Notes under the pieces: model-generated | Told to the model about the DNA's origin: nothing | Databases searched by the model: none | What the model saw: the letters and a program-made list of their open reading frames with translations, nothing else | Translations under genes and position numbers: made by a program | Part shown: positions 1-7,555 of the stretch, one piece after another | How the letters are laid out: each line of letters begins with the position of its first letter | Numbering within the stretch: position 1 is the stretch's first letter | Assembly: GCA_947625285.1 (NCBI GenBank) | Contig: CANQNS010000001.1 | Span: forward strand, 124,001-188,000 | Direction of reading: 5' to 3' | Source of the DNA: an uncultured Oscillospiraceae bacterium | GTDB taxonomy: Bacteria; Bacillota; Clostridia; Oscillospirales; Oscillospiraceae | DNA length: 64,000 nt

Positions 1-413
1 GCCAGCCGGAAGAGCCACACCAGCCCGCCCCCAAACCGCCTGGCTAGAGCCTCGTCCGCCAGCAGCCGGGGCAGGGTATACTCCGTTCCCTTTACGGGAA
101 AACGGCCCTCCGGCGTGACGGGCCAGACCGTGAGGCGGCCGTCGCAGGGGCTGATAAAGGCGGCCGGGTCCGGGTCCACGGGCCGGGCCCCCGGTGGGAG
201 GGAGCGGGTGAAAAAGTCATTGAAGGAGGCGAACTTCGTCCGGGGGCATTGGCTCATGTCCACGCCATGGCGGCGGATGAAGGGCTTTACTGCCAGGGCG
301 GACAGCCGGGTGGACAAAAGCCGCCCCGCCCATCTGGATACGCCCGGACGGACCAGGCTCCGGAGCAGGAACCGCCCAGGAGCCGTACCGTAGAGGAACG
401 CCAGGGCCTTCAT
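1..413 (-). CDS. psd: Phosphatidylserine decarboxylase proenzyme, N-terminal part (cut by window edge)
   Basis: This is the first ~137 codons of a phosphatidylserine decarboxylase, the membrane enzyme that makes phosphatidylethanolamine from phosphatidylserine. The translated start (MKALAFLYG...) contains the family signatures FNDFFTR, RPVD, SPCDGRL and FPVKG in the expected order. The C-terminal LGST-type self-cleavage site that forms the pyruvoyl group lies beyond position 1, so activity cannot be judged. Its ATG overlaps the pssA stop in an ATGA arrangement, so it is translationally coupled as the last visible gene of the pap2-ybhN-pssA-psd operon. Assignment from motifs is firm; completeness is unknown. 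Confidence 0.9.
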   Translation of the reverse strand, partial: MKALAFLYGTAPGRFLLRSLVRPGVSRWAGRLLSTRLSALAVKPFIRRHGVDMSQCPRTKFASFNDFFTRSLPPGARPVDPDPAAFISPCDGRLTVWPVTPEGRFPVKGTEYTLPRLLADEALARRFGGGLVWLFRL

Positions 414-1075
414 GGCACGCGCACCCGCCGCAGGACCCACTTCCAGGGCAGCGCGCTGCCCCACAGGTGGCAGGCCAGGATGTACAGCACCGTCAACGCC
501 CCGAAGGCGATGAGGGCGGCCAGTTCCCGGTTGGTGGGCTTGCGGAAGGCGAAGCGGCGGACGAACAAAAAGCCCGTCAGCAGCATCACCCCGTCCAGCA
601 CCGCAGGGAAGAGGCCTTGGAAAAGCCCGCCCAAGGCGTAAGCCACCGGCAGGATCACGGAGATAGAGGTGATGGGCATGCCCTGGTAATACTTTTTTCC
701 GTCGGACCGGGGCGGCTGGTCCGCGGTCACGTTGAACCAGGCCAGCCTTATGAGTCCCGCCAGGCAGTAGGCCGTCAGTACGGCCATCCCCACCGGGCCG
801 TGCATCCCCAGGTGGAAGCAGATGATCACCGGCAGGACCCCGAAGCAGACCATGTCGCACAGGGAGTCGATCTGTACGCCGTACTCCTTTTCCTGCTGGG
901 TCCGATCATTTTTCGTCCGGGCCACCTTTCCGTCGAAGGCGTCCAGCAGCCCCGACAGAGCCAGGCACGCCAGGGCGTAGCGGATGTGGCCGGAGCAGGC
1001 CAGGAACATGCCCGCCACGGAGCTTACCAAACTCAGATAGGTCAGGATAACGGTATAGTCGTATACGCCGATCAT
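410..1075 (-). CDS. pssA: CDP-diacylglycerol--serine O-phosphatidyltransferase
   Basis: A 221-residue multi-pass membrane protein of the CDP-alcohol phosphatidyltransferase family. It transfers phosphatidate from CDP-diacylglycerol to serine, giving phosphatidylserine for the following decarboxylase. The signature DGx2ARx(n)Gx3Dx3D is visible around residues 47-75 (DGKVART, then YGVQIDSLCD). It overlaps psd by four bases downstream and the YbhN-like gene by four bases upstream, so the genes are tightly coupled. Serine rather than another alcohol as acceptor is inferred from the psd neighbour and the protein length, not from a residue I can read. Confidence 0.9.
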   Translation of the reverse strand: MIGVYDYTVILTYLSLVSSVAGMFLACSGHIRYALACLALSGLLDAFDGKVARTKNDRTQQEKEYGVQIDSLCDMVCFGVLPVIICFHLGMHGPVGMAVLTAYCLAGLIRLAWFNVTADQPPRSDGKKYYQGMPITSISVILPVAYALGGLFQGLFPAVLDGVMLLTGFLFVRRFAFRKPTNRELAALIAFGALTVLYILACHLWGSALPWKWVLRRVRVP

Positions 1076-2112
1076 GTGGTCGTCTCTCTCTTTCTATGTT
1101 TGCCCAGGACCAGGGCGGCAGCCAGGGTGAACGCGGCGGAGATGAAAAGCCGGCAGTAAAAGTCCGTCCCCCGGCTCAGGACCATGGCCGGCAGGACCAG
1201 AGCCCCAAACACCGGCTCGAACGCCGTCAGGAACAGTCCCTCCGTGACCCCCAGGCCGCCGGGCAGGGGCAGCATATCCGCCGCCACGGAGATGGCCGCC
1301 TGCAAGCCCGCTATGTCTGTCCAGCGCATCCCCGTCAGCCCAATGGCCCGGCACACCAGCCAGGGGACCGTGAACAGGATGAAACGCTGGATAAAGGTGA
1401 CGGCCTGGACCAAGGCCATGAGCCCCAGGTGGCCCTTGAAATAGGCCGCCGTTTCGTGGTATCGGTCCATGGAGGCCAAAAGCCGCTCCCGGCGTTCCGG
1501 CCGCCGGCGCAGGATATGCAGCCGCTCCAAGAGGTCCAGCGTCCGGTCCGCCAGTATCCGGGCCAGGCGCGGATGAAAGATCAGCATCATCAGCACCGCC
1601 ACGAACCCGCAGGTCAGCGCCAGGCCGATCCAGAACAGAAACAGCATATTTCCGAAGTGGTCCCGGAGAAAGTCCAGCCGGAACGCCGCCAGTCCCAGCC
1701 CCACCACCACCAGCACCAGCTTATAGGTGAGGGTAACGGCCATGAGCGTCACCGCGCTCACCGCCACAGGGATCCGTTCCTTGCGGAGAAAGTATATCTG
1801 CATGGGCTGTCCGCCCCCTGCGGAGGGGGTCACGGCGGAGAAGAAAAAGCCCACCGAGGAGACGAGCCAGCACCGGCCCAGTCCCAGCCGCTGGCCGCCG
1901 GAGCGGAGCAGCAGACGCAAAATGACCGCCTCGCCGCCGATGAACGCCGCCACGCAGGCCAGACCCAGCAGGAGCCACCGGCTGTCGCAGTCCCGGATGG
2001 CCTCCCGCACCGCGCCCAGGTCCTCCCCGTGGAACACCGCCGCCAGCGTCAACGCCAGAATGGCCGCGAACAGCAGGGCGTTTCCCACGATCTTTTTTCG
2101 ATCACCCTTCAT
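1072..2112 (-). CDS. YbhN/UPF0104-type flippase-like membrane protein
   Basis: A 346-residue polytopic protein of the lysylphosphatidylglycerol synthase transmembrane (AglD/YbhN/UPF0104) family. Typical features are the SAVTPSAGGGQPMQIYFLR region near residue 95 and the PLPGGLGVTEGLF motif near residue 285, with about eight hydrophobic segments. Members act in lipid or lipid-linked sugar handling; the catalytic soluble domain of full MprF is absent. Sitting between a PAP2 phosphatase and pssA, with short overlaps at both ends, it probably handles a phospholipid or its precursor. The exact substrate is not deducible. Confidence 0.8.
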   Translation of the reverse strand: MKGDRKKIVGNALLFAAILALTLAAVFHGEDLGAVREAIRDCDSRWLLLGLACVAAFIGGEAVILRLLLRSGGQRLGLGRCWLVSSVGFFFSAVTPSAGGGQPMQIYFLRKERIPVAVSAVTLMAVTLTYKLVLVVVGLGLAAFRLDFLRDHFGNMLFLFWIGLALTCGFVAVLMMLIFHPRLARILADRTLDLLERLHILRRRPERRERLLASMDRYHETAAYFKGHLGLMALVQAVTFIQRFILFTVPWLVCRAIGLTGMRWTDIAGLQAAISVAADMLPLPGGLGVTEGLFLTAFEPVFGALVLPAMVLSRGTDFYCRLFISAAFTLAAALVLGKHRKRETTT

Positions 2113-2782
2113 GGCGGACCGCCTTTCTTCCGGCCCAGAGCCGCCCGTACCAGGCGCCCAGGCCGGTCCTGCCCGCGATCTGCCAGCAGAGCTCGCCCAG
2201 GATCAGCCCTCCGATCATATCCGCCAGCACGTGCTGCTTGGTAGTCAGGGTGGACAGGCAGATGGCAAGAGCCGCAGCCAGGGTGAAGGCCCGGTATCCG
2301 GCGGGGACATCCCGGCAGCCCCGCAGGCCCGCCCAGCACAGCCAGCTGTTCAGGCAGTGGATGGAGGGGAACAGATTGTCCGGCGTATCCAGCAGGTAGA
2401 TGATCTCCAGCAGCCCGCCCAAAGGCGCGCCCTCCGGGACGGCGGGCCGCAGCTGGGCGGTGGGCAGCAGCAGGAATGCCGCCAGACAAACGCTCTTGCC
2501 CAGCATGTCCGCCGCCAGGAACCGCCAGGCCCGTTCCTCTCCCAGCCGGAGCGCCAGCACATAGTTGACTGCCCAGAAGAAGTAGGCGCCCACGTAGACC
2601 GCCACCGTCCAGGGAAGAAAGGGGACGGCCAAGTCCAGGTCCGTAGTCATATGCCAGTGCCGCCAGCCGGCGGTGAACAGCCGCGTGCCGCTGAACACCA
2701 GGCACTGATAGGCCAGAGCCGCCAGAAGCGCCCATCCGGCGCGGGGCGGAAAAGCTCTGTCCGATGAGGCGGTCAGCTTCAT
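2102..2782 (-). CDS. PAP2-superfamily membrane phosphatase
   Basis: A membrane protein of about 226 residues with PAP2 (PF14378-like) motifs: NLFPSIHCLNS near residue 138 and TTKQHVLADMIGG near residue 180, which supply the His and Asp residues of the phosphatase site. Substrates in the family are lipid phosphates or phosphorylceramide-like head groups; here a phosphatidate-type lipid is plausible from the operon. I chose the ATG at 2782: an AAAGGAG site at 2791-2797 is eight bases away, whereas the in-frame GTG at 2788 would be only two bases from it. It is the first gene of the phospholipid operon and overlaps the next gene by 11 bases. Confidence 0.8.
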   Translation of the reverse strand: MKLTASSDRAFPPRAGWALLAALAYQCLVFSGTRLFTAGWRHWHMTTDLDLAVPFLPWTVAVYVGAYFFWAVNYVLALRLGEERAWRFLAADMLGKSVCLAAFLLLPTAQLRPAVPEGAPLGGLLEIIYLLDTPDNLFPSIHCLNSWLCWAGLRGCRDVPAGYRAFTLAAALAICLSTLTTKQHVLADMIGGLILGELCWQIAGRTGLGAWYGRLWAGRKAVRHEG

Positions 2783-2841
2783 ATGCACGGCTCCTTTGCG
2801 AAACGGTCGGTCTGGGGATGAACGAAGTTCGTCATAAAAAT

Positions 2842-2870
2842 ATCATACAGGAAAACGGCGCGTTTGTCCA
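2842..2870 (-). promoter_or_regulatory. Sigma-A-type promoter of the phospholipid operon
   Basis: On the minus strand, TGGACA (2870-2865) and TATGAT (2847-2842) are spaced by 17 bp. An interrupted palindrome AAACGGCG...CGCCGTTT (2853-2878) spans the -35 region and could be an operator. The 2783-3014 gap holds this promoter and the direct repeats listed next; I see no gene in it. Confidence 0.7.
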
Positions 2871-2878
2871 CGCCGTTT

Positions 2879-2911
2879 GTCTTACATTTGTCTTACGTTT
2901 TTGTAACGGCC
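2879..2911 (-). promoter_or_regulatory. Tandem 11-bp direct repeats, probable response-regulator site
   Basis: GTCTTACATTT (2879-2889) is followed without a gap by GTCTTACGTTT (2890-2900); a degenerate third copy follows (TTTTGTAACGG). On the minus strand these read GTAAGACAAAY with an 11-bp period and end about 8 bp upstream of the -35 box. Same-face direct repeats just upstream of -35 are the usual binding layout of OmpR/PhoB-type regulators, and such a regulator is encoded 1.5 kb upstream. Binding itself is inferred. Confidence 0.55.
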
Positions 2912-3014
2912 ATATCCTCGACGCCCACCGCGTATGACCTCTCTTTCCAGGAGATTTACTGTTCGGATGATAAAGGCGGGAGGTAAAGACAGCGGTAAAG
3001 GCGGGCGTAAAATT

Positions 3015-4358
3015 TCACGGTCGGTCCCGGGCCGGCAGGAGGATGGTGAAGCGAGAGCCGATCCCCTCATAGGAGCGCAGGGAGAAGGAGCCCCCGTGGC
3101 GGGTCACGATCCACCGGGCGATGGCAAGGCCCAGGCCGCTGCCTCCAGCGCCGCCGCTGCGGGCGGCGTCGGCCCGGTAGAAGCGGTCGAAGATGTGGGG
3201 CGCGTCCTTTTCGGCAACGCCGGGGCCGTTGTCCTGGACCTGGGCGCAGGAGCGGCCTTCGCCGTCCCGGTAGGCCCGCAGGGTGATGCGGGTCCCGGCG
3301 GGGGAGTACTTGCGGGCGTTGTCCGCCAGGATGCGGACCGCCTGCTTCAGCATGGCCTCGTCCCCCCGGACCATGACGGGCCCCGCCGTGTCCAGCACAT
3401 ACTGGTGGGCGCTGTCGATCATCCGGCTCTCCTCAAAGACCTCCCGCACCGTGGCGGCCAGGTCCATGTCGGTCATCTTCAGCTCCTGGCGGCCCGCGTC
3501 GCCCCGGGCCAGGAACAGAAGCTGCTCCACCAGGGTCTTCATGTGCTCTGTCTCGGTCTGGATGGCCCGGATGGATTCGTTGAGCACCTTCTCGTCGGTC
3601 TTGCCCCAGCGGTCCAGCATATCGGCGTAGCCCTGGATCACCGCGATGGGGGTGCGCAGCTCATGGCTGGCGTCGTCCACGAATCGGACCTGCTGGCGGT
3701 ACCCGGCGTGCATACGCACGATCAGGTTGTTCACCGCCGTTTCCAGGCCGGAAAGGTCGTCGTCGCCGATGTGCAGCTGCTCGTCCGGGGAGGCCCCGTT
3801 CAGGTGGTCGATGGCCTCCTCCAGCGAGTGGAACTTGCTCTCGTCAAAGCCGTGGGAGGAGATGCTCTCCGTCACCTGGGCGATGTCGTCGATGGGCCGC
3901 AGATACCGGCGGATGCGCCCCGTGGCCCCCAGGCAGCTCAAAAGCCACCAGGTGAGCCGCGCCGCCGTGAGGCACTCCAGGGCGAAGCCCAGCCAGAAAA
4001 GGAAGCCGCCCATTTCCACCGCCGTGTCCCCCGCGTGGAAGATCACGTCGTCGGCGTAGACGTTCCACCTGCCGTGCCGGAGCAGATGCAGGGCATAGCC
4101 CGGGTCCACCAGAACCACGTTGAGCACCGCATCGGAAACGGTGAGCAGGCGGTCGTCCGTCTGTCCCCGTTGGAGATACCACTCCTGCTCCGGCGGGAAG
4201 GCGACCCCCGCCGTCTGAGCGGCGGCGACGCACCACACCGCCACAGCCACGCAGAACAGGACCACCGTCTGAAAGAGTATCCGCCACAGCTTCCTCCACT
4301 GGAACCGCCAGGCGATGCGCCGGGCGATGGAGGTGGTGCGGCCGGGAGTCGTTTTCAT
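3015..4358 (-). CDS. Sensor histidine kinase (HisKA/HATPase_c)
   Basis: A 447-residue membrane kinase. There are two transmembrane segments (about 27-47 and 118-140) flanking a ~70-residue extracytoplasmic loop, a HAMP-like linker, then HisKA with the phospho-acceptor His232 in DDASHELRTP. The HATPase_c domain has N box DNARKYSP, G1 DNGPGV, F box FDRFYRAD and G2 GGSGLGLAIA. All catalytic boxes are intact. Its start overlaps the response regulator stop by four bases, so the pair is co-translated. The sensed signal is unknown. Position directly upstream of the phospholipid operon suggests a cell-envelope signal (inference). Confidence 0.92.
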   Translation of the reverse strand: MKTTPGRTTSIARRIAWRFQWRKLWRILFQTVVLFCVAVAVWCVAAAQTAGVAFPPEQEWYLQRGQTDDRLLTVSDAVLNVVLVDPGYALHLLRHGRWNVYADDVIFHAGDTAVEMGGFLFWLGFALECLTAARLTWWLLSCLGATGRIRRYLRPIDDIAQVTESISSHGFDESKFHSLEEAIDHLNGASPDEQLHIGDDDLSGLETAVNNLIVRMHAGYRQQVRFVDDASHELRTPIAVIQGYADMLDRWGKTDEKVLNESIRAIQTETEHMKTLVEQLLFLARGDAGRQELKMTDMDLAATVREVFEESRMIDSAHQYVLDTAGPVMVRGDEAMLKQAVRILADNARKYSPAGTRITLRAYRDGEGRSCAQVQDNGPGVAEKDAPHIFDRFYRADAARSGGAGGSGLGLAIARWIVTRHGGSFSLRSYEGIGSRFTILLPARDRP

Positions 4359-5044
4359 GGCGCGCCGTCCCCCTTGATCACATAGCCCAGGCCCCGGACC
4401 GTGTGGATGAGCTTCACGCCGAAGCGGTCATCGATTTTCTGGCGCAGGTAGCGGATGTACACGTCCACCACGTTTGTCTCCCCGGCGTAGTCGTAGCCCC
4501 AGACCCGCTCCAGCAGCGCGTCCCGGGTCTGGACGATGTCCCGGTTTTCCAGCAAGGTCTGCAAAAGCAGAAATTCCTTGTATGTCAGCTGCAAAGCCGT
4601 CCCGCCGTAGGCGGCCGTGTGCCGGGCCGGGTCCAGGGCCAGCTCCCCGCAACGCAGGACCGCCGTTTTTTTGGCCGCCGCCGCGCCGGCGCGCAGGGCC
4701 GCCCGGATCCGGGCCAGCAGCTCCTCGATGGAAAAGGGCTTGGTGATGTAGTCGTTGGCGCCCATGTCCAGGCCGCTGACCTTGTCCATCACCGCATCCC
4801 GGGCGGTGAGCAGTATCACGGGCACGTCCTTCTCCGCCCGGAGCCGGCGCAGCACCTCCAGGCCGTTCAGGCCCGGCAGCATCACGTCCAGCAGTATCAG
4901 GTCAAAGTTCCCGGCCAGGGCCGTCTCCAGGCCGGTCCGGCCGTCGGCGGCGCAGGTCACGGCATAGCCCTCATGGCAAAGCTCCAGCTCCAGGAACCGG
5001 GCCAGCCGGGCCTCGTCCTCCACGATGAGAATGTGTGTACACAT
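4355..5044 (-). CDS. OmpR/PhoB-family response regulator
   Basis: A 229-residue two-domain regulator: a receiver domain (1-120) with acidic residues E9/D10, phospho-acceptor Asp53 in LLDVMLPG and a conserved Lys near 102 (ITKPFS), then a winged-helix DNA-binding domain ending VRGLGYVI. It is translationally coupled to the histidine kinase that follows. Such regulators bind tandem direct repeats of about 11-bp period; a matching pair lies at 2879-2900 in front of the phospholipid operon, which makes that operon a candidate target. Confidence 0.93.
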   Translation of the reverse strand: MCTHILIVEDEARLARFLELELCHEGYAVTCAADGRTGLETALAGNFDLILLDVMLPGLNGLEVLRRLRAEKDVPVILLTARDAVMDKVSGLDMGANDYITKPFSIEELLARIRAALRAGAAAAKKTAVLRCGELALDPARHTAAYGGTALQLTYKEFLLLQTLLENRDIVQTRDALLERVWGYDYAGETNVVDVYIRYLRQKIDDRFGVKLIHTVRGLGYVIKGDGAP

Positions 5045-5066
5045 ATCCTTTTCTCCTTGATACAGC

Positions 5067-5108
5067 CGGAGGACCGGCGTCTGTCCCAGGACAGAGGCCG
5101 GTCCTCCG
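5067..5108. other. Long hairpin between DUF4342 gene and response regulator gene
   Basis: CGGAGGACCGGC (5067-5078) pairs perfectly with GCCGGTCCTCCG (5097-5108), and an inner CTGTCC/GGACAG stem sits between them. There is no T-run on the minus strand, so it may be a processing or stabilising structure rather than an intrinsic terminator. Confidence 0.5.
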
Positions 5109-5120
5109 CTTGCTTGGCGG

Positions 5121-5663
5121 TCAGCCGTTGGGGCCGTCCTCCCGGATGGACTCCTTGATGCTGTCGGCGATGTCGCTCATCTTGCCCATGGCGTCGTTGA
5201 TGCCGTCCCTGCCAAGCTGCCGGCCCTCGAACCGATACTGGCACCCGCAGAAGAGCCCCGCGATCAGCACCACCAGCATCAGCCCGAAGCTGGCGAACAG
5301 CAGCACCGCCAGCACCAGCACCGGGATAGCCAGAAGCTGCTTGTCCCGGCGGACGACCACGAAGTCGTTATCCAGGGAGATGCGGAACAGCTTTTTTACG
5401 TACTCCCATATCTCCGCGAAGCCGTTGGAGAAAAAGCCGGGGCCTTTGCTGCCGCTGACGTTTTTCACCTGCTTCACGCCCGGGTCCGTCTGGCCGCCGC
5501 CGGTCTCCACGTTCACGCCTGGCTCCGCCGTCCGATGGGCCCGCTCCAGGGCCACCATGGCGTCCAGCATATCCCAATCGGCCTCCTCCAAAGCGGTCTT
5601 GGCCTCCTCCAGAGAGACCCCCGCCTTTTTGCTCAGAAGCTCCGCCATCTCGTACCGTTCCAT
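5121..5663 (-). CDS. DUF4342-domain membrane protein with N-terminal UBA-like domain
   Basis: A protein of about 180 residues. The first ~45 residues form a UBA-like three-helix segment (KAGVSLEEAKTALEEADWDMLDA is the recognisable stretch, quoted here in part: KAGVSLEEAKTALEEADWD). The DUF4342 core (RISLDNDFVVVRRDKQ) is followed by a hydrophobic hairpin at ~108-135. The function of the family is not established. The start is best taken as ATG 5663 because AGGAGG (5669-5674) is five to seven bases away; the GTG at 5666 is too close. It lies upstream of the two-component genes on the same strand, separated by a strong hairpin, so it may be a membrane-associated accessory to that system (inference). 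Confidence 0.75.
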   Translation of the reverse strand: MERYEMAELLSKKAGVSLEEAKTALEEADWDMLDAMVALERAHRTAEPGVNVETGGGQTDPGVKQVKNVSGSKGPGFFSNGFAEIWEYVKKLFRISLDNDFVVVRRDKQLLAIPVLVLAVLLFASFGLMLVVLIAGLFCGCQYRFEGRQLGRDGINDAMGKMSDIADSIKESIREDGPNG

Positions 5664-5762
5664 CACGATACCTCCTTGTCTTTATCCGGGCATAGCGTAT
5701 CACAGTCGTTTTAAAGAAAAATGCAAAGGAAATTAAAATCAGATTAAAATTTCACGCGGGCG

Positions 5763-6956
5763 TTATAAGAAGATCGGCGCGGGGGTGGGAACGGGGGTGG
5801 CGTTCGGGTCCGGGGTGGGGGGCAGGTCGGGGAAGTAGCCGAAATTCTCAGGACAGACAGGGTACTGGCTGGTGTCCCACCAGTAGGCCCCCCACAGGTC
5901 CCGGTCCCCCGCCAGGAACACGGGCACGTCCCGCTCCGTCCAGCCGCACAGGTCCACATGGTACTGCTCTCCGGCCAGGGTCACGATGTTCCAGAAATGC
6001 TCCTGGCCGTCCAGCCGGCCCGCCACGGTCTGGCAGGCGAAACCCAGCGTCTCGCACCCGGCCTCCAGGGCCAGGGCCAGCCCCTGGCTGTCCGCCGCCC
6101 GGCCCACCAGCGCGTCCCAGACGGTGGGGCCGGCGTTCTCATCCCAGGCGGCCAGGTCCGCCAGATATCCGCACAGATCGTGCAGGCTCTCCGCCGCCAG
6201 GGGGCCGTTGTCGCTGTCCGGGGCGGGGGACAGGTCCTCCGCCAACGCCGCCAGCGCGTCGGCCAGCTCCTGCCGCCGGGCGGCCAGCGCGTCGCCGCTC
6301 ATGCCGTAATCCAGCTCTATCTCCGCGATCCGGTCCGGGCCCGTCTCCGGGTACAGCTCCACCGACGCCTCCGGCAGCGTGGGACAGGCGGCCAGATCTC
6401 CATAGTAAGCCCGGGCCAGCTCCGCCTCCACGCTCTCCGCCGTCAGGTCCGGGTCCGACACCTCCAGAGCCAGATAGGTCTCCCCCTGCCGGAGAGCCCG
6501 GTCCAGCCGGCCGGCCAGATCCGCTCCGGCGGCGATGGGCTCCACCGCCGCCAGCTCCTGGGCGGAGCGGGCGTAGCTGATGTGTATATCCGCCCGGTAG
6601 TAGCTGACGATGCGCTCCAGCTCATAGCGGATATCCTCCACCGCGAAGGCCCCCAGAGCCGTGGCGGACCGGACCTCCCAGCAGACGGCGGCCAGGTCCT
6701 GGCTCACGTCCCCGTCATAGTTGGCAAGCTGCAGCCGGGCGTCCTCCGTTCGGTCCGCCACCAGGTCCAGGATGGCCTGGCGCAGCCCCTCCGCGTCGGT
6801 GATGCTGGCGTCGGCGTCCTCCGGGGTCTGCCGGACGGCGGGGGTCTGGTAGACCTCGCTCACATAATATTCCGTGTCGAACAAAGTCGCACACCCGGCC
6901 AGGCCGGGCAGCAGCGCCAGTGCGGCCAGGATCGGCGCCAGGCGGTAACGGCGCAT
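5763..6956 (-). CDS. Lipoprotein with degenerate transglutaminase-like domain
   Basis: A 397-residue lipoprotein: signal peptide with lipobox LAGC (Cys22), a long alpha-helical, Ala-rich middle region, and a C-terminal transglutaminase-like fold at about 280-345. The His (EHFWN, His320) and Asp (YHVDL, Asp335) of the catalytic triad are present, but the usual GVCxGYA motif reads ADSQGLA, with Ser290 in place of the catalytic Cys. It therefore probably lacks transglutaminase or protease activity and may serve as a binding domain. The extreme C-terminus is Pro/Thr-rich. It ends a minus-strand run and abuts the LUD gene with one base between. Confidence 0.7.
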   Translation of the reverse strand: MRRYRLAPILAALALLPGLAGCATLFDTEYYVSEVYQTPAVRQTPEDADASITDAEGLRQAILDLVADRTEDARLQLANYDGDVSQDLAAVCWEVRSATALGAFAVEDIRYELERIVSYYRADIHISYARSAQELAAVEPIAAGADLAGRLDRALRQGETYLALEVSDPDLTAESVEAELARAYYGDLAACPTLPEASVELYPETGPDRIAEIELDYGMSGDALAARRQELADALAALAEDLSPAPDSDNGPLAAESLHDLCGYLADLAAWDENAGPTVWDALVGRAADSQGLALALEAGCETLGFACQTVAGRLDGQEHFWNIVTLAGEQYHVDLCGWTERDVPVFLAGDRDLWGAYWWDTSQYPVCPENFGYFPDLPPTPDPNATPVPTPAPIFL

Positions 6957-6957
6957 C

Positions 6958-7545
6958 TCAGTAGCCCAGGTCCTCGTCCACGACCAGGACCTCCATGGTG
7001 TCGCAGCCGTAGGGCCTTTTCCAGAACACCACCAGCGCGTTGCAGATCCGATCCGGGCTGGCGCAGTCGTGGCAGACCCCGTCCACGGCGCAGGGGGTCT
7101 TTTTGTTCAGCCGCCTGGCGTTGGCGGGCGCGGCCACGTTCCGGGCCCGGTCCAGGGCCTGGCTCATGGGGCCCGCCAGCTTGTTGCGGCCCACCACGAA
7201 GATGACCCGCTCCTTTGCCATCAGGGTGCCCGCCACCCGGTTGCCCCGGCCGTCGATGTTCAGGATGTAGCCCTCCTCCGAGATGGCGTTGGCGCTGGAG
7301 ATGTACACCTGGGCGTTGCAGGCCCGCTCCACGGTGTCCGGGCCGGGAGCCGCCTGGTGCCAGTAGACCTGGTTCTGGGCGGCCAGGGCGTCGTATACGT
7401 CCAGAGCCTCCAGGGTCATGCTGCCGCCCATGCCGATGGTCTTGCCGCGCAGGGTGGACGCCAGGTACTCCGCCGCCTCCTTCGCCGTGGCGCAGCGGGT
7501 GACGGTGAAGCCGTTTTTCTTCAGATTTTCAAGGGTCTTTTCCAT
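6958..7545 (-). CDS. LUD-domain protein (LutC/YkgG-like)
   Basis: A 195-residue LUD domain protein (DUF162; COG1556-like) with IGMGGSMTLEALDV and the conserved central region SSANAISEEGYILNIDG. In lutABC operons the related LutC takes part in lactate oxidation, but lutA and lutB are absent here, and stand-alone LUD proteins are common in Clostridia with no defined role. Four Cys occur near the C-terminus, including the CAVDGVCHDC cluster, which could bind a metal. Start ATG 7545 has a good site (GGAGGACCAC) upstream. A role in lactate use should not be assumed. Confidence 0.75.
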   Translation of the reverse strand: MEKTLENLKKNGFTVTRCATAKEAAEYLASTLRGKTIGMGGSMTLEALDVYDALAAQNQVYWHQAAPGPDTVERACNAQVYISSANAISEEGYILNIDGRGNRVAGTLMAKERVIFVVGRNKLAGPMSQALDRARNVAAPANARRLNKKTPCAVDGVCHDCASPDRICNALVVFWKRPYGCDTMEVLVVDEDLGY

Positions 7546-7555
7546 GTGGTCCTCC

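Noticed and set aside
6958-7545. A lactate utilisation operon (lutABC)
   Set aside because: Only a stand-alone LUD-domain gene is present, with no LutA or LutB-like genes next to it.
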